The translations under genes were made by a program, and so were the position numbers. The notes under the pieces are model-generated. The model was not told where the DNA came from. It was given only the letters and a program-made list of their open reading frames with translations, and ran no database searches. Below, in pieces: positions 36,333-45,498 of a stretch of 64,000 nt of DNA. Positions within the stretch are counted from its first letter, which is position 1, and each line of letters starts with the position of its first letter. Origin of the DNA: CBDHHC01 sp050633205 (lineage in GTDB: Bacteria; Pseudomonadota; Alphaproteobacteria; Rhizobiales; CBDHHC01); NCBI GenBank assembly GCA_050633205.1, contig JBOEGA010000018.1, positions 1 through 64,000 of the forward strand. The letters run 5' to 3'.

Positions 36333-37238
36333 CTACAGAATATCAGGCTGGTTGCCGCTCACTCTCCTCTGAAACAGAATAAGCTTTTCGGGGTTACGCA
36401 TAACATAAATATTCTCAATTTTATTCTGCTCCCCATATGAGAATGTAATAACCCCGGAGAGTCTGCCTTTATGAAAATATGACAGGCTCTCTAGTCCATT
36501 AACTTCCAGAGACTCAAAAGTTATTTCGCTCCAGGCTGGTATAAGAACTTTCTCAATAAAGTTAAGCACACGCTCTCGTCCGGAAACGGGGCGGCGGGCA
36601 GCTACAACTTTTCCTCCCCCATCAGAACAAAATACAATATCTTCAGACAGTAACCTGCTCAGATTATCTGTTGAACCACTTTGTACCGCATCTTGAAAAA
36701 CAGATAAAAACTCCTGCTGCTTCTCCCGTGGTACCTCATAACGCTTTTTATCCTGGGAAACATGTTCTCTTGCTCGTGACACCAGTTTCCTGCAGGCGGG
36801 TTGTTCTACATTAAGGATCTCAGAAACCTGCTGATAGTCATGATCGAAAACATCATGAAGCAGATAAGCCGCTCGCTCACGTGGACTTAACCTTTCGAGC
36901 AATAACAAAAACGCCGTAGAGAGTGACACGGCAAGATCAATCTGACCTTCCTGATCTTCATCAAAAAATGTAATGACAGGTTCTGGCAACCATGGACCGA
37001 CATATTCAACTCTCGATTTATGCGCAGACTTTAATATATCAATACAGTTTCGCGTACATACAGTAATCAGCCAGCCATGCGAGTTTTGAATTTCAGCCTC
37101 CGAAGCCTCCCGCCATTTCAGATAAACATCCTGCACGACATCCTCAGCTTCAGCTTTAGATGCCAATAACCTGTAAGCCAGCCCCAGAAGTCTGGGACGG
37201 GCTTTTTCAAAGAGGTCGGTTTTGGCCTGATTTTCCAT
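36333..37238 (-). CDS. ECF41-family RNA polymerase sigma factor with SnoaL-like C-terminal domain
   Basis: A 301-residue sigma factor of the SigJ/ECF41 group. Region 2 (ARPRLLGLAYRLLASKAEAE, then DVVQDVYLKW) and region 4 (LSPRERAAYLLHDVFDHDYQ) are clear. The extra C-terminal about 120 residues form a SnoaL-like domain with the group motifs DGGGK (in CSDGGGKVVAARRP) and NPEKL near the end, close to the published NPDKL motif. In ECF41 this extension controls activity in place of a separate anti-sigma factor. The gene begins 1 base after the stop of its carboxymuconolactone-decarboxylase partner. Confidence 0.93.
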   Translation of the reverse strand: MENQAKTDLFEKARPRLLGLAYRLLASKAEAEDVVQDVYLKWREASEAEIQNSHGWLITVCTRNCIDILKSAHKSRVEYVGPWLPEPVITFFDEDQEGQIDLAVSLSTAFLLLLERLSPRERAAYLLHDVFDHDYQQVSEILNVEQPACRKLVSRAREHVSQDKKRYEVPREKQQEFLSVFQDAVQSGSTDNLSRLLSEDIVFCSDGGGKVVAARRPVSGRERVLNFIEKVLIPAWSEITFESLEVNGLESLSYFHKGRLSGVITFSYGEQNKIENIYVMRNPEKLILFQRRVSGNQPDIL

Positions 37239-37239
37239 A

Positions 37240-37671
37240 TTAGTGCTGGGCTACCTGCAACCTGTTCCATAGATTAATCATAGCAATAACCTCCAGAATA
37301 ACGCTGATTTCTTTTTCGGAGAAATATGTGCGTAAATTCTCTCTGTGCGCTCCATACCCTGCCTTATGGTCAAGTACTGTCAGATCTTCTACCAGTGCGA
37401 GGATAGCCTTCTCCTTTGCACTAAAATCCTCCACATGACGCCACACAACCAGTCGATCCAGCCTGACATCTGTCTCACCGTCCCGCCTTGCTTCTCTCAG
37501 ATGCATATCGACACAATAAGCACACTGATTGATCTGGGAAGCCCGTAACTTGATAAGATGGAATAAAGTCTTGTCCAGTCCCTGCTGCCCAAGAACCGTT
37601 TCAACATTAAGAATAGCCTGAAAAACCTCAGGCGCTTCTTCATGATATTTAATAGCTGGAAAATCGCTCAT
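37240..37671 (-). CDS. Carboxymuconolactone decarboxylase / AhpD-like protein, ECF41 partner
   Basis: A 143-residue protein with the AhpD-type redox motif CAYCVDMHLREA (CxxCxxxH). Proteins of this family are peroxidase or decarboxylase-related and are the characteristic target and neighbour of ECF41 sigma factors. It is the first gene of the pair and carries a matching ECF41 promoter upstream. The chemical substrate is unknown. Confidence 0.9.
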   Translation of the reverse strand: MSDFPAIKYHEEAPEVFQAILNVETVLGQQGLDKTLFHLIKLRASQINQCAYCVDMHLREARRDGETDVRLDRLVVWRHVEDFSAKEKAILALVEDLTVLDHKAGYGAHRENLRTYFSEKEISVILEVIAMINLWNRLQVAQH

Positions 37672-37714
37672 GCTACATACTCCTATGTATAGAAATTAAA
37701 GCCTATACAATAAG

Positions 37715-37741
37715 GACGACTGGACACATCATCTTGTGACA
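37715..37741 (-). promoter_or_regulatory. ECF41-type promoter of the CMD - sigma operon
   Basis: On the minus strand TGTCACA (37741-37735), a 16-base spacer and CGTC (37718-37715) exactly match the ECF41 consensus TGTCACA-N16-CGTC. The start codon of the CMD gene is 44 bases further on. This implies autoregulation. Confidence 0.9.
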
Positions 37742-37774
37742 CTGACCTGCAAATTATTTTAAGAATTTTAACAG

Positions 37775-38761
37775 TTAGTCCTGACTAACAGCAGGAACTT
37801 TATTATTCAGAATATCTATCATCATAGACTGATCAATATTCCCACCCGTCAGAATAACACCAGCAGTTTTTCCCTTCATCAGCTCCCACTCCTGAAGCAA
37901 TGCCGCTAAAGCTGCTGCTCCGGCACCTTCAGCCAGATTATGGGTACAACGATAATAAATACGAACAGCCTCCGCAATCTCATAATCCGAAACAGCAACA
38001 ACCCGCTCCATACCACTGGAATAAATTTCGAAAGCCTGCCTGACAGGAACCCTGACCGCCATTCCATCTGCAAATGTATTGGCACTTTTGGTTTCAACCA
38101 GATGCCCTTGTTCAAATGAAAGCTTTGCAGCGTCAGCTTCAGTAGAAACAACCCCTACAATTTTTGTCTTTAGCCCCAGAGCATTCCTCGCCTGTATTAG
38201 GCTGCAAACCCCGGAACCACATCCAATAGGCACATACACAGTATCAAGATCTGGCACTGCTTTAAAAAACTCAAGACCATAAGAAGCAACCCCTTTCACA
38301 AGCTCTTCATGAAAGGCCGGCACCATATGATAGGAATTTTCCTCAACAAGCCTCATGGCTTCCAGACGTGCCTCATCAAAGTCATCCCCAAATTCAATTA
38401 ATTCAGCACCAAAAGCTCTCATCGCGGCATTTTTTTCAGGTGAGTTCCCTCTGGGAACTACAATAGACGCCTTTAAGCCATTCAGAGAGGCCGCCAGAGC
38501 CTGTGATTGCCCATGATTACCCCTCGTGGCAGTAACAATGCCCCTCACGTCAGGATAAGTCTGCCTGAGCCATTTGATATAGGTAAATCCACCACGCGCT
38601 TTAAAGGCACCTGTTGGCGTATGGTTCTCATGTTTAACCCAAACCTTCGCACCGGTGTTTTCCTGAAGTAAAGGCCAGGCATACTGAGGTGTAGCTGGCA
38701 TAAACCGGTAAACATCACTTGCGCCATCAGATAGCTCCTCAAGCGAGAATGAAAATGTCAT
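37775..38761 (-). CDS. Threonine dehydratase-like PLP enzyme (fold type II)
   Basis: A 328-residue protein. The Schiff-base lysine is in PTGAFKARGGF (about Lys54), the substrate loop ATRGNHGQSQAL follows, and the phosphate-binding loop is GCGSGVCS. Members of this group deaminate threonine or serine or racemise hydroxyaspartate. There is no ACT domain, so it is a short catabolic-type or hydroxy-amino-acid lyase rather than IlvA. It lies next to an MscS gene, 45 bases apart. Confidence 0.85.
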   Translation of the reverse strand: MTFSFSLEELSDGASDVYRFMPATPQYAWPLLQENTGAKVWVKHENHTPTGAFKARGGFTYIKWLRQTYPDVRGIVTATRGNHGQSQALAASLNGLKASIVVPRGNSPEKNAAMRAFGAELIEFGDDFDEARLEAMRLVEENSYHMVPAFHEELVKGVASYGLEFFKAVPDLDTVYVPIGCGSGVCSLIQARNALGLKTKIVGVVSTEADAAKLSFEQGHLVETKSANTFADGMAVRVPVRQAFEIYSSGMERVVAVSDYEIAEAVRIYYRCTHNLAEGAGAAALAALLQEWELMKGKTAGVILTGGNIDQSMMIDILNNKVPAVSQD

Positions 38762-38806
38762 ACTGTTACTCCTCGTGCTGTTGTTTTTTATTTCAGCATG
38801 CCAGGC

Positions 38807-39664
38807 TCAGGAATCTGTAATATCCTGCATAATGACCTGCCTGTGTGGATATGGAATAGAAATATCTTCTTCATCCAGCCGATATTTAATTGCTCTCATC
38901 AAATCGAAGCGTGTTGCCCAGAAGTCTGCCCCCTTGGCCCACGCACGTATCTCCAGATCAACAGAACTCTCTCCAAGAGCTTTCACAATAACCCGTGGCT
39001 CAGGCCGGTTTAATATTCTTTCTTCTTGCTGGATTAGCCCGGTTAGAACTTCTATCGCATGATCAATATCGTCATCATAGGAAATACCAACATGGATATC
39101 GAGGCGTCTGACTGCTCTCTTGGAATAATTAACAATTGTATCTGACCATATCTTGCTGTTCGGTACCGCAATAAAAATCCCCTGTGCTGTATGCATTCGG
39201 GTCATAAACAAGCCAATTTCATCAACTGTTGCGCTGGCCCCACCTGCTTCAATATAATCTCCCACCTGAAATGGTCGAATAATCAGTAGCATAATTCCGG
39301 CAGCAACATTCTGAAGTGTACCCTGCAGGGCAAGACCAATTGCAAGCCCTGCTGCACCAAGCACAGCAATAATACTTGTCGTTTGAATACCGAATTCGGC
39401 AAGAACCAGAATTAGGGTAAATATAAGAATTGTATAATGTGATAGCTGGGCAACGACAGGAATAAGCGTCTTGTCAATTTTCTCAACCTTTTCCATCCTG
39501 CTTCTGATTAACCTGCTTGCAAATCTGGCTGCAAAGAAACCGGCAATCAAAACAATGATAGCAGTTACCAGACTAAGCATATAAGGAAGAAAAGTTTCGG
39601 ACCATTGAGTTGCTGCCGCCTGAATATGATCAGCAGCACTCACAACTTCTGGAGTTTTAGCCAT
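38807..39664 (-). CDS. Small-conductance mechanosensitive channel (MscS family)
   Basis: A 285-residue channel. Three transmembrane helices (about 25-50, 70-90, 97-125) end in the pore helix with GAAGLAIGLALQGTLQNVAAG, the Gly/Ala-packed TM3 of MscS. The beta domain (QVGDYIEAGG) and C-terminal cytoplasmic domain follow. It releases solutes upon hypo-osmotic shock. Length matches E. coli MscS (286). Confidence 0.95.
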   Translation of the reverse strand: MAKTPEVVSAADHIQAAATQWSETFLPYMLSLVTAIIVLIAGFFAARFASRLIRSRMEKVEKIDKTLIPVVAQLSHYTILIFTLILVLAEFGIQTTSIIAVLGAAGLAIGLALQGTLQNVAAGIMLLIIRPFQVGDYIEAGGASATVDEIGLFMTRMHTAQGIFIAVPNSKIWSDTIVNYSKRAVRRLDIHVGISYDDDIDHAIEVLTGLIQQEERILNRPEPRVIVKALGESSVDLEIRAWAKGADFWATRFDLMRAIKYRLDEEDISIPYPHRQVIMQDITDS

Positions 39665-39712
39665 AGTTCCCTCTCGTTAAAACCAACACAACCTGGAAAA
39701 AACACAAAAATA

Positions 39713-39737
39713 AAGGGCTTCGTAATACGAAGCCCTT
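39713..39737 (-). terminator. Rho-independent terminator after the first alpha/beta hydrolase gene
   Basis: AAGGGCTTCGT and ACGAAGCCCTT form a perfect 11-base stem with a 3-base loop. On the minus strand TTATTTTTGTG follows. It lies 40 bases after the stop of the gene at 39777. Confidence 0.92.
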
Positions 39738-39776
39738 CGAATTTCATATAAATCACTAAATTTGAGATTCGTAAAC

Positions 39777-40625
39777 TTACTCGGCAGCACTTTTCTTGAA
39801 CGGAGTAATAGCTGAACCCGGTATCGGAATGTGACGCTGCAAAAACTCACTGATCTTCGTAAATGCACCCATCTGAAAAATCCCGGTATGCCCCGCTTCA
39901 GCAAACTCAATCATCTCTTTTGGACTGTTAGCTGCATCATACATAGCCCGGCCAAATTCAACGGGGATAACAGTGTCCTTCACTCCATGCACTATAAGCA
40001 AAGGAGCCTTCACCCGGTCAATAACATTGATCGATTCAAAACGTTCCTGCAAAAAACCTCGAACAGGAAAAAATGGAAACCGCTTTTCAGCAACATCAAC
40101 AATAGAGGTAAAGGGAGCTTCAAGAACAAGCGCAGCACAATCGCGCGCAACAGCTACAGGAGTAGCAATACNNCCCAGTGACTCTCCATAAATCACAATT
40201 TTATCCGCAGAAACCCCAAGCGACAGAAGATAGTCATAGGCCCCAATAGAATCCGCAGTAAGCCACCCTTGTTGTGGTTTGCCTGTGCTGCCGGAATATC
40301 CCCGGTAACTTGGCATAAACACTCCGTAACCGCGACGTGTCATACGGTGAATACGATCTCGTCTTGTTTCAAGGGAACCATTCGTTCCATGAAAATACAA
40401 CAGAGTTGGATACCCTGGCTGCGCGGGGCAATACCAGGAAATAACATCCTCACCATCTGGTGTACTTAAAACGATCTCTTCAACCTGATCCAGTCCGATA
40501 TCTTTAGGTTGTTTACGCTCTGTCTTCGGTCGGTAGACAAGAATTGGCTGGCACACATAAAATGCAATTGCCACAACTCCGTATAGACAGGCAAGGCCTG
40601 CTAAAACCGCTAGAACTGTATACAT
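39777..40625 (-). CDS. Membrane-anchored alpha/beta hydrolase (paralogue 1, contains two ambiguous bases)
   Basis: About 282 residues from the ATG at 40625, which has AGAGG 8 bases upstream (a TTG at 40631 would add two residues). An N-terminal hydrophobic anchor (about 5-25) precedes an alpha/beta-hydrolase domain of the BEM46/ABHD13 type: LLYFHGTNGS (oxyanion), RGYSGSTG, nucleophile elbow YGESL.., Asp in HGVKDTVIP and His in AGHTGIF. Two N at 40172-40173 fall exactly in the elbow; compared with the paralogue (GESLGTGVAT) one codon appears to be missing there. A peptidase or esterase role is inferred only from the fold. Confidence 0.85.
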   Translation of the reverse strand: MYTVLAVLAGLACLYGVVAIAFYVCQPILVYRPKTERKQPKDIGLDQVEEIVLSTPDGEDVISWYCPAQPGYPTLLYFHGTNGSLETRRDRIHRMTRRGYGVFMPSYRGYSGSTGKPQQGWLTADSIGAYDYLLSLGVSADKIVIYGESLXXIATPVAVARDCAALVLEAPFTSIVDVAEKRFPFFPVRGFLQERFESINVIDRVKAPLLIVHGVKDTVIPVEFGRAMYDAANSPKEMIEFAEAGHTGIFQMGAFTKISEFLQRHIPIPGSAITPFKKSAAE

Positions 40626-41289
40626 ACACAAAACCTCTTGTTACTGCCCTGTCCGCGGGACCCTTTTTATCTAAAACCTTGGGTCTCACTATCAATACCA
40701 CCTGAAGTTCAACTTTTTGTCACAACTTCTGGCTATTGCGGCCGGCTTTATATCCACACTTACTGCCCTGAACAGCGTGCGTTTCCTTAATACTCGTACT
40801 CTTGTATTTTTAATGCCCATATATCGGGCCTTTTTCTTCAATCTATCGATAAGGCCTGGAGTACCTTCCATTACCGATAGGGCTCACCGGTCACATACAA
40901 CTGGGAGCATCTTAAAATTCCTTACAATCTCATTTGCCTATGGAATACCTGCATTCCCTCAATATCACGAACAGCATAAGAAATGCTTGATCTTGGCTTG
41001 TCGGGCCAACTTAGAAGAGACTGGCTAGGTAAAGAAGTGATTATTTTATGGCAAGATATCGATAGTAAACAAACTGTTGCTGTTAAGCCTCATGCGCTAC
41101 TATGCTTGTCAGGCATACTCTAAATACTTAAAACTCTATAATACAAATGCCTATATAGTTTGGTTTTGTCAATGTTTTAAGCCAGATGCGGCAATGTTGA
41201 TCATTCTTCCCTATAAAAGTTTATTCACAGCATTTCCTCTTCTAATAGTTGCATATACCCCATTTAGGTAAGAGAAAATCCTTAACAGA
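40626..41289. other. Intergenic region between the two paralogous hydrolases
   Basis: About 660 bases with no gene that I trust; open frames on the plus strand lack ribosome sites and family similarity. A terminator-like hairpin GCCC-N7-GGGC followed by CTTTTTC is at 40815-40836 on the plus strand, without an obvious gene before it. Confidence 0.5.
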
Positions 41290-42105
41290 CTAATAATTTA
41301 CGCAGCTCTGCTCCATAAACTCCGTAACTTTTGACCAGGCCCCGTGAAGATATAGATCTGAGTGTGCACCAAATGGAAAAACCTCAATAGATTTGGGTGA
41401 ACGAGCAAGATCGAACAACTGTTGCCCGTATGCAACAGGAATAACCGTGTCCATAGACCCATGCAGAATAAGTAACGGCTGACTGATTTTGGAAATATGT
41501 CTGGCTGAATCAAACTGATCCTTCATAAGGAATCTGGTTGGTAAATACGGAAATGAAATCCTGGCTATATCCGGCAACGAAGTAAACGGAGCTTCGAGAA
41601 TAAGACAGGCTGCATTTCTGAGCGAGGCAACCTGTGTAGCAACTCCTGTTCCAAGGGATTCTCCGTAAAGAATAATGTCCCTGTCTGAAACCCGGTTATC
41701 AACTAACCACTGATAGGCAAGTAAGGCATCTCCGATAATTTTCCTCTCTGAAGGAGAACCACTGCTGCCGCCATAACCACGATAACTCAGCATAAACAGG
41801 CCATACCCTTTCTGCTGCATCAACATGACCCTTTCAGTACGAGATCTCAAAGAGCCACCATTACCGTGAAAATATAATATTGTAGGTTTGCCGGGCGCCG
41901 CTCTGGAATACCAGGCAATCAGCTTGTGTTTATCCGGTGTTACAAGAGTAATTTCAGCTACATTGCTCAACCCCGCCGCTGCAGGCGAGGTTCTGACCTT
42001 TTCAGGAAAATATATAAATTTGCGCTGCTGATAAAACAGCACCAAAACCATTAACAGAAGTAATACAAGAATAACGAGGATCGTAACGGCGAGAATTTTA
42101 AACAT
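41290..42105 (-). CDS. Membrane-anchored alpha/beta hydrolase (paralogue 2)
   Basis: A 271-residue paralogue of the preceding hydrolase. It has a hydrophobic N-terminal helix (about 3-27), ILYFHGNGGS, RGYGGSSG, the intact nucleophile elbow YGESLGTG, Asp in HGSMDTVIP and His in FGAHSDLY. BEM46/ABHD13-type fold. The pair most likely arose by tandem duplication. The cellular substrate is unknown. Confidence 0.88.
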   Translation of the reverse strand: MFKILAVTILVILVLLLLMVLVLFYQQRKFIYFPEKVRTSPAAAGLSNVAEITLVTPDKHKLIAWYSRAAPGKPTILYFHGNGGSLRSRTERVMLMQQKGYGLFMLSYRGYGGSSGSPSERKIIGDALLAYQWLVDNRVSDRDIILYGESLGTGVATQVASLRNAACLILEAPFTSLPDIARISFPYLPTRFLMKDQFDSARHISKISQPLLILHGSMDTVIPVAYGQQLFDLARSPKSIEVFPFGAHSDLYLHGAWSKVTEFMEQSCVNY

Positions 42106-42182
42106 ATGTTCCTACATTTCGTTGCTATGCAGTCCCCAAATAACAACGCACGTAAAACACTTTAAGATATGCCGCCTGCCAC

Positions 42183-43052
42183 TTATGCCCTCGGCAGGTT
42201 ACTGCCACCACTTACTCTGCGCAATCCTTCAGAAGCAGGCTTGAAAGAAGGGTTTATACCAAGTGCTCTGCGGTAAGCACGGGCAGCTTTTTCTGGAGCA
42301 TTATTTTTCTCAGCGGCTAGCCCTCTATAGCTCCACGCCTTGAAATGACCTTTACGGCTTCTTGCCGCTACATAAAAGTCATCATATGCTTCTTCATATT
42401 TCTGGAGCTCAAGACGGCTTTTACCACGAGCAAAATATGGACCGCCAGATGAATTAGGCCTCAGATTTATAGCTGTCGAAAAATCATGGATAGCATTCTC
42501 GTGCTGGCCAAGCTTCTGATAAATCAGACCACGCTGAAAATACGCAACCGGATGTTCCCCGTATATATCAATAGCATGACTAAAATCTGCTAGCGCAAGA
42601 GAAACTCTTTTCATACGCTGGTGCAATCGCCCACGACCAATATAGGCCAGATGATACTTTGGAGCCAGCCTAATGGCTTCATTGTAGTCTGACATGGCTC
42701 TATCGTATTTCCTGGTTTTGTAATACAGTAAAGCCCTGTTGTTATAGGCTTGATAATAATTCGGGTTAATAGCTATAGCCGCGTTAAAATCCTTAAACGC
42801 TTCATCATACTGCTTAATCTGCGCATAAGCAGTGCCTCTCAGGTTAAGAGCATTTGGATCTTCAGGATTTTTCTTGATAACCTGAGTAAGCGAAGCAATG
42901 TTCCCCTTGTTCCCAAGAGAAGCATTGCCATCTACACTCAGATTTGAGCTGCTGGAACTGCATCCGGCAATAAATGCACACACAGCAATAACGGAGGTAA
43001 ACTTCAAAAAGGATTGAGCTGCTTCTATCGACAATTCTTTGCGCATGGTCAT
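42183..43052 (-). CDS. TPR lipoprotein (NlpI-like)
   Basis: About 289 residues from the ATG at 43052; an upstream TTG (43076) is also in frame. A lipobox FIAGC (Cys about 31) follows a hydrophobic signal, with Ser-rich SSSSS after the lipidated Cys. Six to seven TPR units follow, for example YYQAYNNRALLYYKTRKYDR and AYIGRGRLHQRMKRVSLALA. It resembles NlpI, a scaffold for peptidoglycan enzymes, but this function is inferred. The residue after the Cys is Ser, so sorting to the outer membrane is expected. Confidence 0.85.
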   Translation of the reverse strand: MTMRKELSIEAAQSFLKFTSVIAVCAFIAGCSSSSSNLSVDGNASLGNKGNIASLTQVIKKNPEDPNALNLRGTAYAQIKQYDEAFKDFNAAIAINPNYYQAYNNRALLYYKTRKYDRAMSDYNEAIRLAPKYHLAYIGRGRLHQRMKRVSLALADFSHAIDIYGEHPVAYFQRGLIYQKLGQHENAIHDFSTAINLRPNSSGGPYFARGKSRLELQKYEEAYDDFYVAARSRKGHFKAWSYRGLAAEKNNAPEKAARAYRRALGINPSFKPASEGLRRVSGGSNLPRA

Positions 43053-43217
43053 AAGCCGAATAAATTTCCCAAACAATTTTGTAATACACTGGATCTAAAG
43101 GCTATTTGAATAATCAGCCCTCGGTTGCAGTATATATTGATTACCACTATACAATAGAAATCTGCAATTCAATTACGGCGGAATTAGGCCAATTTTATAT
43201 AGAACCTGAACTAAATA

Positions 43218-43442
43218 TCAACGGTCGCGTTTACCATTCAGCAATCCATCGCGCTGCATCTTCTTTCTTGCCAGCTTTCTTGCCCGACGTACAGCCTCTG
43301 ATTTTTCTCGCGTCCTTTTTTCCGATGGTTTTTCGTAATAATTTCTAAGTTTCATCTCCCGGAAGATACCCTCACGTTGCATCTTCTTCTTAAGAACCCT
43401 TAGGGCCTGATCCACATTATTATCACGAACGAGAACTTCCAC
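43218..43442 (-). CDS. rpsU: 30S ribosomal protein S21
   Basis: A 74-residue bS21 beginning with GTG: VEVLVRDNNVDQALRVLKK, then the basic middle KPSEKRTREKSEAVRRARK. It participates in initiation and 3'-end 16S rRNA interactions. AGAGG lies 10 bases before the GTG. It is a single-gene unit between the TPR lipoprotein and purK. Confidence 0.97.
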   Translation of the reverse strand: MEVLVRDNNVDQALRVLKKKMQREGIFREMKLRNYYEKPSEKRTREKSEAVRRARKLARKKMQRDGLLNGKRDR

Positions 43443-43646
43443 GCGTCATCTACCTCTTCTGAACATAGAGCCATTAAATAAAAAACACGTAGTAAAAAGC
43501 TGTTACCACAACAGAATACTACTCTAAACGGCCATGAAATTAGCAAATTAGACTGCTTTTTGCTATAGTAAGAAAGCCTATACAAGCAATCAGAGGCAAT
43601 TATCCAAAAATTATGTTTTAATTTTATTAAGAAAACAACTGCAATA

Positions 43647-44738
43647 TCAGGTCAGGGGCTTAAGTTTCGTAATATGTCCCATTTTTCTGCCCGCACGTAT
43701 CTCGGATTTTCCGTACAAATGTACGATTGTATTGCTTTCCTGGGCATAATCCGCCCACATATTCATTTCATCACCAATCAGATTAAGCATTTCTGCATTG
43801 CTGTGTCGTAAACCATCCCCAAGAGGCCAGCCCGCTATGGCCCTGATATGATTCTCAAATTGCCCGACTGCACAGCCATCCATAGTCCAGTGACCAGTAT
43901 TATGGACCCTTGGAGCGATTTCATTCACAATCAATGGCTTTTCTGCTTTATCACCACAATAGAAAAATTCGACGGCCAGCACTCCGACATAGTCAACGGC
44001 ATCAGCAAAAACTTTTGCGATACTGATAGCTTCGCTTGTCACAGCCTGGGATATGCCTGAAGGTACAACGCTCTTGTTAAGTATCTGATTAACATGATCA
44101 TTTCTACTGACATCATATGCAAAAGATGTCCCATCCATACCTCTGGCCATGACAACAGAGAGCTCGCACTCAAACGGAATAAAGGCCTCAAATACGGCCG
44201 GAACATCTTCAAAATCTTGATAAATAACTTCCAAATCACATGAATCTGATAGCTTCGCCTGCCCTTTACCATCATATCCGAAACGGCGGGTTTTCAACAT
44301 TGCAGGAAGCCCAATGTCTTTTCTGGCATTCTCAAGATCAGACAGACTGTCAATTGAAGCAAATCTGGCGACTGGGATAGACAAACCGCTAAGAAAGTTT
44401 TTTTCATCCAGCCGGTCTTGCGTAACACTCAACGCTGACACAGGCGGAAATAGGGGAGCAATACCTGATAGCGAGGCCACAGGCTGTGCCGGAATATTTT
44501 CAAACTCATAAGTTATAACATCAACACTCCGGGCAAAACGGCTCAAAGCTTCAACATCATTATACTCGGCGCAGGTGTGATGCTCAGAAACTTCCGCAGC
44601 AGGCGGTTTATCTTCCGGAGCATAAATATGAACATGAAAACCAAGTTGAGCAGCAGCCATCGCCAGCATTCTGCCGAGCTGCCCTCCACCAATGATTCCA
44701 ATCCGGGAACCGGGTTTTAATCTTGCATCACCCTTCAT
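43647..44738 (-). CDS. purK: N5-carboxyaminoimidazole ribonucleotide synthase PurK
   Basis: A 363-residue ATP-grasp enzyme converting AIR, ATP and bicarbonate to N5-CAIR in purine synthesis. I chose the ATG at 44738, which starts MKGDARLKPGSRIGIIGGGQ and gives the normal Rossmann beginning; the longer open frame upstream only repeats purE in another frame. ATP-grasp motifs KTRRFGYDGKGQ and NEIAPRVHNTGHWT are intact. It overlaps the end of purE by 11 bases, so the two are translationally coupled. Confidence 0.97.
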   Translation of the reverse strand: MKGDARLKPGSRIGIIGGGQLGRMLAMAAAQLGFHVHIYAPEDKPPAAEVSEHHTCAEYNDVEALSRFARSVDVITYEFENIPAQPVASLSGIAPLFPPVSALSVTQDRLDEKNFLSGLSIPVARFASIDSLSDLENARKDIGLPAMLKTRRFGYDGKGQAKLSDSCDLEVIYQDFEDVPAVFEAFIPFECELSVVMARGMDGTSFAYDVSRNDHVNQILNKSVVPSGISQAVTSEAISIAKVFADAVDYVGVLAVEFFYCGDKAEKPLIVNEIAPRVHNTGHWTMDGCAVGQFENHIRAIAGWPLGDGLRHSNAEMLNLIGDEMNMWADYAQESNTIVHLYGKSEIRAGRKMGHITKLKPLT

Positions 44739-45225
44739 TGACAGGAAACTCTGTAACTGCAGCAGACCTTTGCCCACGCCAGTGTTCAATCCGCTCTCCA
44801 AGAGCATCATCCCTGACAGACAGTATCTGAGCTGCCAGCAAACCGGCATTTGTAGCACCGGCAATGCCAATAGCCAGAGTACCAACTGCAACACCTGCCG
44901 GCATCTGAACAATTGATAACAGGCTATCCTGACCAGACAAAGCTTTACTCTGCACGGGCACACCAAGAACCGGCAACGGTGTCAATGCTGCTACCATCCC
45001 TGGAAGATGCGCTGCTCCTCCGGCTCCTGCAATGATAACTTTTAGACCGTTGCTCTTTGCTGATTTGGCATAGTCGAACATTCGATCAGGAGTACGGTGA
45101 GCGGAAACAATCCGTGTTTCAAAAGAAACTTCCAGTTGCTCTAGCACGTCAGCCGCATGACGCATTGTCGGCCAATCCGACTGACTTCCCATTATTATAC
45201 CCACAAGTGGCTGTGTTTGCGTCAT
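44728..45225 (-). CDS. purE: N5-CAIR mutase PurE (class I)
   Basis: A 165-residue enzyme converting N5-CAIR to CAIR. The phosphate/substrate motifs GIIMGSQSDWPTM, SAHRTPDRM and AGAGGAAHLPGMVAALT are complete. It is the first gene of a purEK operon; the next gene overlaps by 11 bases. Confidence 0.98.
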   Translation of the reverse strand: MTQTQPLVGIIMGSQSDWPTMRHAADVLEQLEVSFETRIVSAHRTPDRMFDYAKSAKSNGLKVIIAGAGGAAHLPGMVAALTPLPVLGVPVQSKALSGQDSLLSIVQMPAGVAVGTLAIGIAGATNAGLLAAQILSVRDDALGERIEHWRGQRSAAVTEFPVNEG

Positions 45226-45498
45226 TAGAAACCTGCTGTTATCCCATCGTTAGAACCATATAGGCCATTAAAACAAAAGAAAAAATACCCTTCAAGAAGC
45301 CGCGGATTATAGATCTCGAAAACACTTTGACAAGCCCGTAATACAATTTTTTATCCGAAAACCTGGCAAAACAGTTTTATTTTAACCTCTCATTATCATA
45401 GATTATGTCAAATATATAATATGGTTTAGCAGGGATAAACAAAAAGATTCCTAACATCTGTATAGACTATTTTGCAGACATAATTGAGGGGGAACCTT

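Noticed and set aside
40717..41271. Open frames of 103 and 64 codons on the plus strand in the gap between the hydrolase genes
   Set aside because: No ribosome site, no recognisable family, unusual composition. Treated as chance frames.
44739..44966. N-terminal extension of purK to 439 residues
   Set aside because: The extension overlaps purE in another frame and has no homology to PurK; the ATG at 44738 gives the normal N-terminus.
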